From Paenibacillus etheri (GTDB lineage Bacteria; Bacillota; Bacilli; Paenibacillales; Paenibacillaceae): 64,000 nt of DNA. The DNA is taken from positions 160,761 through 224,760 of the forward strand of contig NZ_LCZJ02000026.1 in assembly GCF_001012825.1 (NCBI RefSeq), in the 5' to 3' direction. The position numbers and the translations under genes are program-made. The number at the start of each line of letters is the position of its first letter. Position 1 is the first letter of the stretch. This document shows, piece after piece, positions 1 through 7,891 of this stretch. The notes under the pieces are model-generated. The model searched no databases. It saw only the letters and a list, made by a program, of their open reading frames with translations, and had not been told where the DNA came from.

Positions 1-733
1 GCGTAATATCACGGCCGATGGTTAATATCTGCTTGATTTGCCCTTGCTCATCACGTACCACCTGTGAACTGCTCTCGATCCACAAATAATGTCCGTCCTT
101 ATGCCGGGCTCTTCGTGTATATACTTCCGTATCTGAATAGAGCTTTCCGTGTTCGGTCATCTCTATGGCGTCATCTACGTGATAATACTCAGGTCTTTTC
201 GTGCCTATCATTTCATCGGGAGGATATCCCAGTAACAACTCCACTGAAGGAGAAACGTAGTGCAGTGTACCGTCCGGTTCGCCAAAAGAGAGCATATCCG
301 GCGTATTTTGTGTGATCAAATTATATAAATGTTGGTCTTCCTGAATCTTATCCTCAGCAAGCTTCCGGTCTGTAATATCCGTTAGTTCTGAGATCAAGAC
401 AAGAGGTTCACTAGAATTCTCCTGAAGAATCAGAAATATATGTTGTGCTACCCAGATCATCCCGCCATCCTTACATAAGAACCGTCTTTCTAACTCAATA
501 GCGGTCCCAGGATCTGTCAAGAGATTATTCAAGATAACGTAATGATCATCATTCGTCTTATCGTCTGGGTAAATAAGATCTAAATAGTGCATATTCAAGA
601 GCTCTTCTTCAGAATAACCAAACATATGGCAAAGCGCGGGATTGGATTGAATCAAGGTTCCTTCCTTGGGAGAGACTACAGCAACCCCTTTAGAAGACCG
701 TAAGTATAGTTGCTTAAAAAGAAATTCAGACAC
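1..733 (-). CDS. PAS-domain sensor protein, C-terminus outside window
   Basis: An open minus-strand frame begins at a GTG (731-733) preceded by AGAGGAGG and runs off the left edge with about 244 residues visible. I see two PAS repeats. The first (about residues 5-125) has the FGYSEEEL and L-Y-P-D-D patterns and ends in a PAC-like stretch closing with ITDRKLAED. The second (about 130-244) contains GYPPDEMIG and RHKDGHYLWIE, and ends in IGRDIT. PAS domains sense small ligands or redox state and pass the signal to a C-terminal output. That output (histidine kinase, GGDEF/EAL or other) lies outside the window, so the class cannot be assigned. No transmembrane segment is visible, which suggests a cytosolic sensor. 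Confidence 0.85.
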   Translation of the reverse strand, partial: MSEFLFKQLYLRSSKGVAVVSPKEGTLIQSNPALCHMFGYSEEELLNMHYLDLIYPDDKTNDDHYVILNNLLTDPGTAIELERRFLCKDGGMIWVAQHIFLILQENSSEPLVLISELTDITDRKLAEDKIQEDQHLYNLITQNTPDMLSFGEPDGTLHYVSPSVELLLGYPPDEMIGTKRPEYYHVDDAIEMTEHGKLYSDTEVYTRRARHKDGHYLWIESSSQVVRDEQGQIKQILTIGRDIT

Positions 734-885
734 CTGTGCAGCCTCCTCTTTTGAGATGGGGACAAATTTATTACAATCTCGTAATCTATTCCAGTATACC
801 TTTTTTTCGGGAATTAAGCTTGATAGCTGAGTCCTAAATGATAGGTTGGTATAAATCAAAGGGATTGCGCGTTAGCGTCATAGAC

Positions 886-930
886 AAAAAAATAAACAGC
901 AAGTCCCGAGCGATCGGGTAGCATGCTGTT
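886..930 (-). terminator. Rho-independent terminator after the padR/DUF2812 pair
   Basis: On the minus strand an imperfect stem with outer arms AACAGCA/TGCTGTT and an inner GC-rich part (CCCGA/TCGGG) is followed by a T-rich run. It lies 25 bases past the DUF2812 stop codon. Confidence 0.75.
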
Positions 931-954
931 AGTACATATTACAAGTTAAAAGGA

Positions 955-1512
955 CTATTCTCTTATTAAATTCTCTTGTTGAAGCTTCCTTATTTTCTTA
1001 CGGATAGGTGCGCCAGCTCTTAAAAAAACAAGTCCTAAAAGGATTAAAAGCCCGCCTAGAATAACGTTTACCAAACTAATGCTACTGGATGAATTGAAAT
1101 AATTCGTTACCCCAATGAGAATGTTTGCTAGACCTACAATGAACTCTAACCACATTACAGAATTCCATAGTGTATTGATTCGCTTAAAGTGTTTTATTTT
1201 GGATTCCAAATCCGTGTAGATATCAAAAGCACCTTCAGATGACTTTTTTCTAAGAAAAATCCAACGAACATAGCTACTAACACATTCCACTCCATTTTCC
1301 TCTAAAAACCTGATGTAAGCGATGCTCTCCGGATGAGTAGGCACATTATCTAAAAGCTCAATCCTATACGTATACTCATTCTTAGGTGTTTCAGTAAACA
1401 CATATTTGCACCACGAGTAGTGTGTAAGGGCCATCCCTTTGGCAGACATTTCATTAAGCCACTGTTCTTCCTTCTCAAAATCCCAAAACAGCTTGCGAAC
1501 CACATGTATCAT
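955..1512 (-). CDS. DUF2812 family membrane protein
   Basis: A 185-residue protein. The N-terminal half carries the DUF2812 pattern (WDFEKEEQWLNEM.AKG, then a Y-rich stretch). The C-terminal half has two hydrophobic segments (about residues 118-138 and 147-165), followed by a basic tail. The start ATG overlaps the padR stop as ATGA and lies behind GGAGGTG, so translation is probably coupled. DUF2812 proteins are usually encoded next to PadR regulators. Their biochemical role is not established, but an envelope or stress function is a common guess. I cannot be more specific. Confidence 0.85.
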   Translation of the reverse strand: MIHVVRKLFWDFEKEEQWLNEMSAKGMALTHYSWCKYVFTETPKNEYTYRIELLDNVPTHPESIAYIRFLEENGVECVSSYVRWIFLRKKSSEGAFDIYTDLESKIKHFKRINTLWNSVMWLEFIVGLANILIGVTNYFNSSSSISLVNVILGGLLILLGLVFLRAGAPIRKKIRKLQQENLIRE

Positions 1513-1838
1513 TTGGACTCACCTCCAGCTATTCTCTTCCCATTGGCAATCAGCTCTCCCAACCGGATAAGCTCCCCCTGAATTACCGTCTTCCCTAATT
1601 CAGTAATTTCGTATTCCTTTCTTCGAGAGCCTTCTTCCCCCTCTACAGCTCTTATCCAGTTTTTCTCAAGCAAGGTGTTGATAGCTCCGTATAAAGTCCC
1701 CGCTCCAAGATCCACACGACCATGACTTAAATCCTTCACATTTTGCATAATTGCGTATCCGTGCATTGCGGTGTATAGAGACAATAAAATGTAAAACACA
1801 GCTTCCGTTAAGGCTCCTCTTTCTGAGCTTTCAGGCAT
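1509..1838 (-). CDS. PadR family transcriptional regulator
   Basis: A 109-residue winged-helix regulator. The PadR pattern is clear: HGYAIMQ near the start, the recognition-helix and wing region LGAGTLYGAINTLLEKNWI, then EYEITELGK. It is a short PadR of the two-gene PadR/DUF2812 type. The ATG follows GGGGGGTG at good spacing. The downstream DUF2812 gene overlaps by four bases. An extended inverted repeat covering the promoter upstream suggests autorepression, which is the usual mode in this family. The inducing signal is unknown. Confidence 0.92.
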   Translation of the reverse strand: MPESSERGALTEAVFYILLSLYTAMHGYAIMQNVKDLSHGRVDLGAGTLYGAINTLLEKNWIRAVEGEEGSRRKEYEITELGKTVIQGELIRLGELIANGKRIAGGESK

Positions 1839-1870
1839 GATTCCACCCCCCTTCTATTACTGTTAGCGAT

Positions 1871-1910
1871 ATATCGGTTACCGTAATATCATTATTACGG
1901 AAGCCGATAT
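1871..1910. promoter_or_regulatory. 40-bp inverted repeat, probable PadR operator
   Basis: Two 18-base half-sites (ATATCGG and CCGTAATA blocks separated by three variable bases) face each other around a 4-base centre. They overlap the -10 region and spacer of the padR promoter. Position and symmetry suggest PadR autoregulation; binding by PadR is inferred. Confidence 0.7.
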
Positions 1911-1919
1911 AATTGTCAA
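1891..1919 (-). promoter_or_regulatory. Sigma-A type promoter for padR
   Basis: Minus-strand TTGACA (1914-1919), a 17-base spacer and AATAAT (1891-1896), about 50 bases upstream of the padR start. It overlaps the inverted repeat described above. Confidence 0.65.
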
Positions 1920-2134
1920 TACAAAAACACCCATTTTTTTGTATTCGATTTGATCATGTGCGTGACAAAAAACGCCTATGCACATAGTTATAGACGTTTC
2001 AAACTAATACATAAAATGGTATCTTAATAGTGAAAATATGATCGAAAAAATATAAAAAAAAACGAAAATTTTCATACATTGCTTGTAGACTGGATTGATT
2101 GCATTTAAATACAAACAGAAAGGTTCGTTATAAC

Positions 2135-2897
2135 ATGAAAAAATCAGAACATCAATTACGTGTTACACCAAAAATTTGGATTGGACTACTCATCGCAGTC
2201 GGATATCTATGCATTATTCTTCCAATCCAAAAATTATCTGGCATTCCTTATCAAGATTTCGGTGCATCAGCGGATAACTTGTACCGTTCAGCCATCATGT
2301 CTATGACCGCGGGTGCTGTAGCACTTATTATTGTAACCTCCCTGCTCGGTTGGTGGCAGCCTGCATTATTCGACAATACACAGCAACGTTGGACCTATAA
2401 ATGGCCGATCATTGCTCCGTTATTTTTGCTACTTGGCGCAATCGCCAATCTTTTTTTAACGGACTTTAGTAAATTTGACGCCAAATTTATTCTTATTCTG
2501 ATTCTGTTTGGGTTGCTAGTAGGTTTCTGTGAAGAAATCACTTATCGCGGCTTACTATTGACATCATTACGTTCTAAGGTATCCGAGGGATGGGTATGTA
2601 TTCTGACTAGTATAATATTTGGTCTCATTCACGGCTCGAACATCGTGCTTGGTCAAGATATTTCAACAACCATCAGTCAATTTTTCTTTGCTGCCCTTAT
2701 GGGATTTAGCTTATATATTGTCCCTAATCTGGGCGATGTTACTGCATGGACTTTGGGATGTCTCAGTGTTCATGTCAGATTATTCTTCTGCCGACAGCAG
2801 TGGCTTAGGTGGTTTGAGTATAATGATTGCCGCCCCGCTAAGTATTATCTTCTTGTTCATCGTGTTCCGTAAAATAAAAAAAGCTGAAGCTAACTGA
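2135..2897 (+). pseudogene. CPBP-family intramembrane protease, frameshifted
   Basis: The reading frame starts at ATG 2135 behind AGAAAGG and encodes a multi-pass membrane protein. It has the CPBP (Abi/Rce1-like glutamic protease) signatures: motif 1 EEITYRG and motif 2 FGLIHGSN. After GFSLYIV (about 2729) the frame is lost. The expected third motif, SLIWAMLLHGLWDV, and a normal hydrophobic C-terminus ending FRKIKKAEAN continue in another frame to 2897. The junction also seems to lack a few residues that usually sit between LYIV and SLIWA, which points to a small deletion. It may be a real inactivation, a strain variant or a sequencing error. CPBP members process membrane proteins or confer bacteriocin self-immunity. 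Confidence 0.8.
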
Positions 2898-3003
2898 GCG
2901 AATTAATCTCTACTAAAAAGGCTGGAACAAGGTACGCCCAAAATGCAAAAAACTCCTGAATCTCCCTATAAGGAAGTTCAAGAGCTCTTTCATTGTTAAT
3001 TGA

Positions 3004-3087
3004 TGCGGTCGAGAGGACTCGAACCTCCACGATATTGCTACCACACGGACCTGAACCGTGCGCGTCTGCCAATTCCGCCACGACCGC
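3004..3087 (-). tRNA. tRNA-Leu (anticodon CAG)
   Basis: An 84-base minus-strand gene. The acceptor arms GCGGTCG/CGACCGC pair fully with discriminator A. The anticodon stem CACGG/CCGTG encloses TTCAGGT, giving CAG. There is a long class II variable arm as expected for Leu, and a T-loop GTTCGAGTC. CCA is not encoded. Open frames across it (MAELADAHGS...) are the usual spurious translations of a tRNA-Leu. Confidence 0.97.
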
Positions 3088-3125
3088 ACATTATGTACAT
3101 CAGTGAAATAATCACCGTACATAAG

Positions 3126-3154
3126 ACTATACTCCTTTTTCAGATTAATAGCAA
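3126..3154 (-). promoter_or_regulatory. Promoter of the tRNA-Leu gene
   Basis: Minus-strand TTGCTA (3149-3154), 17-base spacer, TATAGT (3126-3131), about 38 bases before the tRNA 5' end. Confidence 0.6.
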
Positions 3155-3244
3155 CATATTTTCGAAGCGATGTCCAGCGAAATCTAACAGGAGTACTACA
3201 TCAGATGTGTCAGTGAAATTCCAAACCAGAAAGGACGAATACGT

Positions 3245-4006
3245 ATGAACCAGCAGTGGAATACCGGAACCTATGATACTGACATGGCGTTTGTGTCTCA
3301 GTTTGGAGAGTCTCTGATTAAGCTTCTTCGCCCCCAGCCTGGCGAACAGATAATGGATTGGGACTGTGGAACTGGCGATTTGGCAGTAGCCATAGCTGCT
3401 AGTGGTGCCACTGTAACAGGGATGGATGCTTCTGACGAAATGATTCAGACTGCCTGTGACAAGCATCCACAGCTAAGCTTCATCTTAGCAGATGGGCAAA
3501 ACTATGTCGCGGATCAGCCAGTCGATGCTGTGTTCAGCAACGCGGCTCTTCATTGGCTGACCGATGCGAACGGAGCTGCCGCTTTTATTGCGGCTAGCCT
3601 GCGAACAGGCGGACGTTTTGTCGTCGAGTTCGGTGGGCTGGGCAATATCGCTTCTATCGTTACTGAACTTCCAAATGCTTTTGCAGCTATAGGGTGTAGT
3701 GATAAGCTTCAGCTGCCTTGGTACTTCCCAAGCATCGGACAATACACAACATTACTAGAACAACATGGACTGACTGTAGACCTCGCCCTTTGTTTCGACC
3801 GTCCAACACCACTAGAGGCTGGAGAGCAAGGGTTCCAGCGCTGGTTGAACACTTTTGCTAATGGAATCTTAAGCGTCTTCACACCATCTGAACGAGATGA
3901 AGTCCTCTCATATATGGAACAGAAACTGAAACCGATATTATTTCAAGATAACCGCTGGGTGATGGATTATCGAAGAATACGGGTGGCCGCTTACAATCGA
4001 GTCTAA
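3245..4006 (+). CDS. Class I SAM-dependent methyltransferase
   Basis: A 253-residue cytosolic protein with a Rossmann-type methyltransferase fold. Motif I is IMDWDCGTGDLA (about residues 37-48; the usual LGCGTG here reads WDCGTG). The acidic motif II end is GMDASDEMI, followed by ILADGQNY and then FSNAALHWL. The order and the HWL after motif IV resemble trans-aconitate 2-methyltransferase and ubiquinone/menaquinone-type methyltransferases. The substrate is not predictable. The ATG sits nine bases after AAAGGA. It is monocistronic between a tRNA gene and a shared terminator. Confidence 0.88.
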   Translation: MNQQWNTGTYDTDMAFVSQFGESLIKLLRPQPGEQIMDWDCGTGDLAVAIAASGATVTGMDASDEMIQTACDKHPQLSFILADGQNYVADQPVDAVFSNAALHWLTDANGAAAFIAASLRTGGRFVVEFGGLGNIASIVTELPNAFAAIGCSDKLQLPWYFPSIGQYTTLLEQHGLTVDLALCFDRPTPLEAGEQGFQRWLNTFANGILSVFTPSERDEVLSYMEQKLKPILFQDNRWVMDYRRIRVAAYNRV

Positions 4007-4032
4007 TACTGAGAGGGATCTTCCGATACCAC

Positions 4033-4079
4033 AAAAAAAGAGTGTACTGGCGCAGTGACCGCACCAATACACTCTTTTT
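4033..4079. terminator. Bidirectional terminator
   Basis: A perfect 12-base stem (AAAAAGAGTGTA at 4035-4046 with its complement at 4068-4079), with A-run and T-run arms. It lies between the converging methyltransferase and MFS genes. Confidence 0.88.
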
Positions 4080-4117
4080 CAATTGGATAATGGGGGGATT
4101 TGAAAGGCACCGACAAT

Positions 4118-5344
4118 CTATCTTCTATCTCCCACATATCTGTCGCTCCCAGCACCAAGTCCGACCACCAGCAGCAATACGCTTGCACCAAGCAATAAAA
4201 CCAGCGGCATTGTCCAGCTATTCATCACGTCATGCAGCCATCCGAATAATGCCGGACCCATCGCAGCAAGCACATAACCTACGGATTGAGCCATCCCTGA
4301 CAGTTCCGCCGCTTCTTGAGTGCTTCTGGTCCGTAGACTGAAGAACATCATCACAAGACCGAAGGCAAACCCTCCGGCAATCCCAAAGCATATCGCCCAA
4401 ACAGCCATTAAAGCGCTGCTGCCCAACCAAATCCCACCTATACCGATGAAATAAAGAATAGCAGTGATTATTACTAGAATACGTTGGTTCTTCATTCGCC
4501 CTGCCCACAACGGCACAAAGAAAGTAAACGGCAGCTGCGCCATTTGCATCAGCGATAGTAGCCAGCCAGCATGGCTTGAGGACATCCCCCGCTCACCAAG
4601 GAGAACAGAGAACCAAGCAATAAAGACATAATAAAGCAGTGACTGTAGGCCCATAAAAATGGTTACTTTCCAAGCTAGCGAAGAGCGCCACATATTCCCA
4701 CTGGAGACCGAGCCCTTAGTCCCAGTTCCTTGATCGAGCTTGCGCATTTGCGGAATCCAGAACAAGGTTGCTAGCGCAGCGATCATAAACCAAATCGCCA
4801 AAGTCCCTCTCCAGCCAAATCCAGCATTACTGGCTAGCGGTACACTAATTCCTGAAGCGACTGCTGCGCATAAATTCATAGAGACAGTATAGACACCTGT
4901 CATTAATCCAATTTTGTGAGGAAACTTCCCTTTAATAAGGCCCGGAAGCAATACATTACATACTGCAATAGAAAGTCCGAGTATCGCCGTACCTGTGAAC
5001 AACAGTCCCGTTCCAGCTCCCGACCGGATTAAAATCCCCATAGCCAGCATGACCATAGCAATTAACAACACATTAGCCAAGCCGAAACGCCGGGCTAGCT
5101 TTGGAGCAAACGGGGACAAAATGGCAAAAGCCAACAATGGTAGAGTAGTGATAGCTCCTGCTAAAGTATTCGATAAGCCTAGATCATCCTGAATCATTTG
5201 TATCAGCGGTCCGACGGAAGTGAAAGGAGCTCTAAGTGCCGCTGCGATAAAAACAATTCCCAACACTAGTAGCCATCGATCATACTTGGTATCCATTAAA
5301 CCTCTATTCTGAATGTTTCCTTCTCGTTGCGATGCTTTCATCAT
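4118..5344 (-). CDS. MFS transporter, CynX/NimT-like
   Basis: A 408-residue, roughly 12-helix major facilitator. The segment ALRAPFTSVGPLIQMIQDDLGLSNTLAGAITTLPLLAFA is typical of the CynX/NimT (cyanate/nitroimidazole) group. The motif A equivalent is APKLARRFG. These proteins export or import small organic anions or drugs by proton exchange. The substrate is unknown. The start is the ATG at 5344 (or the adjacent one at 5341) behind TAGGAGG. The longer open frame upstream crosses a repeat element and is not used. It is transcribed alone. Confidence 0.88.
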   Translation of the reverse strand: MMKASQREGNIQNRGLMDTKYDRWLLVLGIVFIAAALRAPFTSVGPLIQMIQDDLGLSNTLAGAITTLPLLAFAILSPFAPKLARRFGLANVLLIAMVMLAMGILIRSGAGTGLLFTGTAILGLSIAVCNVLLPGLIKGKFPHKIGLMTGVYTVSMNLCAAVASGISVPLASNAGFGWRGTLAIWFMIAALATLFWIPQMRKLDQGTGTKGSVSSGNMWRSSLAWKVTIFMGLQSLLYYVFIAWFSVLLGERGMSSSHAGWLLSLMQMAQLPFTFFVPLWAGRMKNQRILVIITAILYFIGIGGIWLGSSALMAVWAICFGIAGGFAFGLVMMFFSLRTRSTQEAAELSGMAQSVGYVLAAMGPALFGWLHDVMNSWTMPLVLLLGASVLLLVVGLGAGSDRYVGDRR

Positions 5345-5363
5345 GTATCCTCCTAAATTGCAA

Positions 5364-5427
5364 CAAGCATAAACGCCTTTGACATCCCTGTAAGGACGGT
5401 GAGCGATTAAGCCAGAAATATAAAAAT
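5364..5427. repeat. 64-bp dispersed intergenic repeat, copy 1
   Basis: This element aligns without gaps to 46222-46285, with 52 of 64 positions identical by hand count. Shared blocks include CAAGCATAAACGCCTT at the left and AGAAATATAA near the right. Both copies lie just upstream of a minus-strand gene start in a divergent spacer and have the same orientation. Confidence 0.8.
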
Positions 5428-5507
5428 GTTTATTACATGGCATTAAGACCTATCATCCACTATTATTATAAAAGTTACAAGCCTTAAGTAATTTTATAAC
5501 CCTATTA

Positions 5508-5536
5508 TTGACAAAATCGAATGACATCTTTAGTAT
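5508..5536 (+). promoter_or_regulatory. Promoter for the ABC exporter
   Basis: TTGACA (5508-5513), 17-base spacer, TAGTAT (5531-5536), about 75 bases before the start codon. Confidence 0.6.
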
Positions 5537-5609
5537 CCATATAATCAAGACAATTGAGAATCAATTTCATTCGATCTCCTACATAATCCTATAGAAAAGA
5601 GTGAACAGA

Positions 5610-7325
5610 ATGCTTCGAAGGTTTTTTTCCTACTATCGTCCCTATAAAAAACTATTTATATTGGACTTCTCCTGCGCTGTTTTTGCAGGTCTGCTTGAAC
5701 TAGCTTTTCCGGTAGCTGTCAATAAATTTATTGATGAATTGCTCCCAGGTCAAGATTGGCCGCTAATTCTTATTGCTTGTGTCGCGCTCCTAGCTATTTA
5801 CGCCTTGAATACGGTGATGCAGTATATCGTTACATACTGGGGACATATGCTTGGTATTAATATCGAGACCGATATGCGTAAAAAAATGTTTGATCACATC
5901 CAGAAACTATCCTTCCGGTTCTTCGATAATAATAAAACAGGTCACCTCATCGGGCGCATCACCAACGATTTAAATGATATAGGCGAGGTGGCGCATCACG
6001 GTCCTGAGGATATATTTATCGCCATTATGACACTTGTCGGTGCTTTCCTCCTTATGGCTGATATTAATCTGAAGCTAGCCATTATTACTTTTATTATCGT
6101 TCCAATTATGGCCTGGGTGATCATCTACTTCGGACGCAACATGACTTCCACCTACCGCCAGCTTTTTGGAAATGTGGGTAGCTTCAATGCCCGTATTGAA
6201 GATAATGTAGGCGGAATCCGGGTTGTTCAATCTTTTGCAAATGAGCAGCATGAACAAGAGCTATTCGCAGTAGATAATCAAATGTTTCGTAAAACTAAGC
6301 TTCTTGCTTATAAAATCATGGCCAAAAGCCTATCCGTCAGCTATATGATGACCCGCCTCATTACGATCCTTGTGATGATCAGCGGCGCGTGGTTCTTCAT
6401 CAACGGAGAACTTCAAATTGGTGAATTTGTGGCGTTTATTCTTCTGTCTAATATCTTCTTCCGACCGATCGAAAAGATCAATGCCGTTATCGAGAGTTAT
6501 CCAAAAGGAATCGCCGGCTTTAAACGTTATCTTGAGATTATTGATACTGAGCCGGATATCAGTGATAAGCCAGATGCTGTGGAGGTAAGTACTTTACATG
6601 GGGATATTACCTTCCAAAATGTCTTTTTCGGATATGACGAGGACCGTCCAGTTCTACAAAATATCAGCCTAAAAGTAAAGGCTGGCGAAACGATTGCCTT
6701 TGTTGGACCCTCAGGTGCAGGCAAAACAACCATCTGCAGCCTGCTCCCTCGTTTCTATGATGTCACAGGCGGAGCTATCACCATTGATGGCATCGATATC
6801 CGTGACATGAAGCTGGAGTCGTTACGTAAACAGATCGGGATCGTGCAACAGGATGTATTCCTGTTCTCCGGTACGATTCGTGAGAATATCGCCTACGGAA
6901 AGCTGGATGCAAAGCTGCCTGAAATCTGGGAAGCTGCTCGACGTGCCCATCTGGAAGATCTCATTCAGAATCTGCCAGAGGGCATGGATACGGTGATCGG
7001 CGAGCGCGGTGTGAAGCTGTCCGGTGGACAGAAGCAACGCCTAGCGATCGCCCGCATGTTCCTGAAGAATCCACCGATTCTAATTCTAGATGAAGCTACT
7101 TCCGCACTAGATACAGAAACGGAAGCAGCGATCCAGCAATCTCTGGCGGATCTGTCCGTGGGTAGAACCACACTCGTCATCGCCCACCGATTGACGACCA
7201 TAAAGAATGCCGACCGGATCATGGTCGTGAACGAAGAAGGCATCGCCGAGCAAGGCCGCCATGAAGAGTTAGTGCATGCCGGTGGCATATACAGCCGGCT
7301 GCATCAGGCGCAGTATAACGCTTAG
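5610..7325 (+). CDS. ABC exporter, fused permease-ATPase (YgaD/Sav1866-like)
   Basis: A 571-residue half-transporter. The N-terminal transmembrane domain (about residues 1-300) has six helices. The C-terminal nucleotide-binding domain (about 330-571) carries Walker A GPSGAGKTT, Q-loop VQQDVFLFSGTI, signature LSGGQKQR, Walker B ILILDEATSALD and the H-loop AHRL. Order and length match homodimeric type IV exporters such as Sav1866. Such proteins expel lipophilic drugs or lipids; the substrate is unknown. I prefer ATG 5610, behind GAGTG, over the upstream GTG at 5601. Monocistronic with its own terminator. Confidence 0.92.
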   Translation: MLRRFFSYYRPYKKLFILDFSCAVFAGLLELAFPVAVNKFIDELLPGQDWPLILIACVALLAIYALNTVMQYIVTYWGHMLGINIETDMRKKMFDHIQKLSFRFFDNNKTGHLIGRITNDLNDIGEVAHHGPEDIFIAIMTLVGAFLLMADINLKLAIITFIIVPIMAWVIIYFGRNMTSTYRQLFGNVGSFNARIEDNVGGIRVVQSFANEQHEQELFAVDNQMFRKTKLLAYKIMAKSLSVSYMMTRLITILVMISGAWFFINGELQIGEFVAFILLSNIFFRPIEKINAVIESYPKGIAGFKRYLEIIDTEPDISDKPDAVEVSTLHGDITFQNVFFGYDEDRPVLQNISLKVKAGETIAFVGPSGAGKTTICSLLPRFYDVTGGAITIDGIDIRDMKLESLRKQIGIVQQDVFLFSGTIRENIAYGKLDAKLPEIWEAARRAHLEDLIQNLPEGMDTVIGERGVKLSGGQKQRLAIARMFLKNPPILILDEATSALDTETEAAIQQSLADLSVGRTTLVIAHRLTTIKNADRIMVVNEEGIAEQGRHEELVHAGGIYSRLHQAQYNA

Positions 7326-7354
7326 GGCGTTCTATCTAGTTCCCTAGCTAAATG

Positions 7355-7399
7355 AAGCAAGCCTAGTCTCCACGTTATTGGCGACTAGGCTTGCTTTTT
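7355..7399 (+). terminator. Terminator of the ABC exporter gene
   Basis: A perfect 14-base stem (AAGCAAGCCTAGTC with its complement at 7383-7396) and a T-run. Confidence 0.92.
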
Positions 7400-7525
7400 A
7401 GTGCATCTTGCTGCTTCCAGCGTGAGATGCTAAATTGGTGAGTTAGGGAGTTATGGGGTTAGGGAGTTAAGTGTATTGGAGTTAAAGAGTATAAGGAGTT
7501 ATGGACTTATGGATTCGTGGGAATG

Positions 7526-7716
7526 AAATTTAGGGAAATCCTCCCCAATTTCATCGATATTACGGTCCTGATTTCAATAATTAGGGAATTTCTCCCTATA
7601 AATTCACCTAATTAGCTCATAACAGTGGATTTCAGGCGATTTATAGGGAGAAATTCCCTAAAAAGCTTAGAATCCAGCGAAAATCAGTAATTTATAGGGA
7701 GAATTTCCCTAAAAAT
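7526..7716. repeat. Four TAGGGA/TCCCTA palindromic repeats
   Basis: In this non-coding spacer, four units of about 25 bases occur near 7526-7552, 7581-7602, 7640-7664 and 7690-7716. Each is a short inverted repeat of the type TAGGGA-(A/G)AAAT-TCCCTA, flanked by AT-rich sequence. The first is the most diverged. The stretch just upstream (7436-7510) is a G-rich run of GGAGTTA/GGGTTA-like words. No coding potential is visible. Confidence 0.75.
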
Positions 7717-7816
7717 CAAATACAAACACGAATCTGTGCATAATAGTAGCTCTCCGCTCCGATAAGGTAACCATGTTCAATCCCCCGATAATTCCTACGG
7801 CTTGCTCAGCACGTTG

Positions 7817-7891
7817 TACGGGATTTCTACCGTTCATTTCGGCGTTTCCACCCAATTTAGCCTAATCTACGGGATTTCTACCGTTTATTTC
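7817..7891. repeat. 24-bp direct repeat around the dbpA stop codon
   Basis: Two copies (7817-7840 and 7868-7891), differing at one base and sharing TACGGGATTTCTACCGTT. The second copy spans the dbpA stop codon, so the last residues of the protein and the repeat share sequence. Confidence 0.8.

Noticed and set aside
2890-3122. Small frames across the tRNA-Leu gene (MAELADAHGS...)
   Set aside because: These are the common spurious translations of tRNA-Leu genes.
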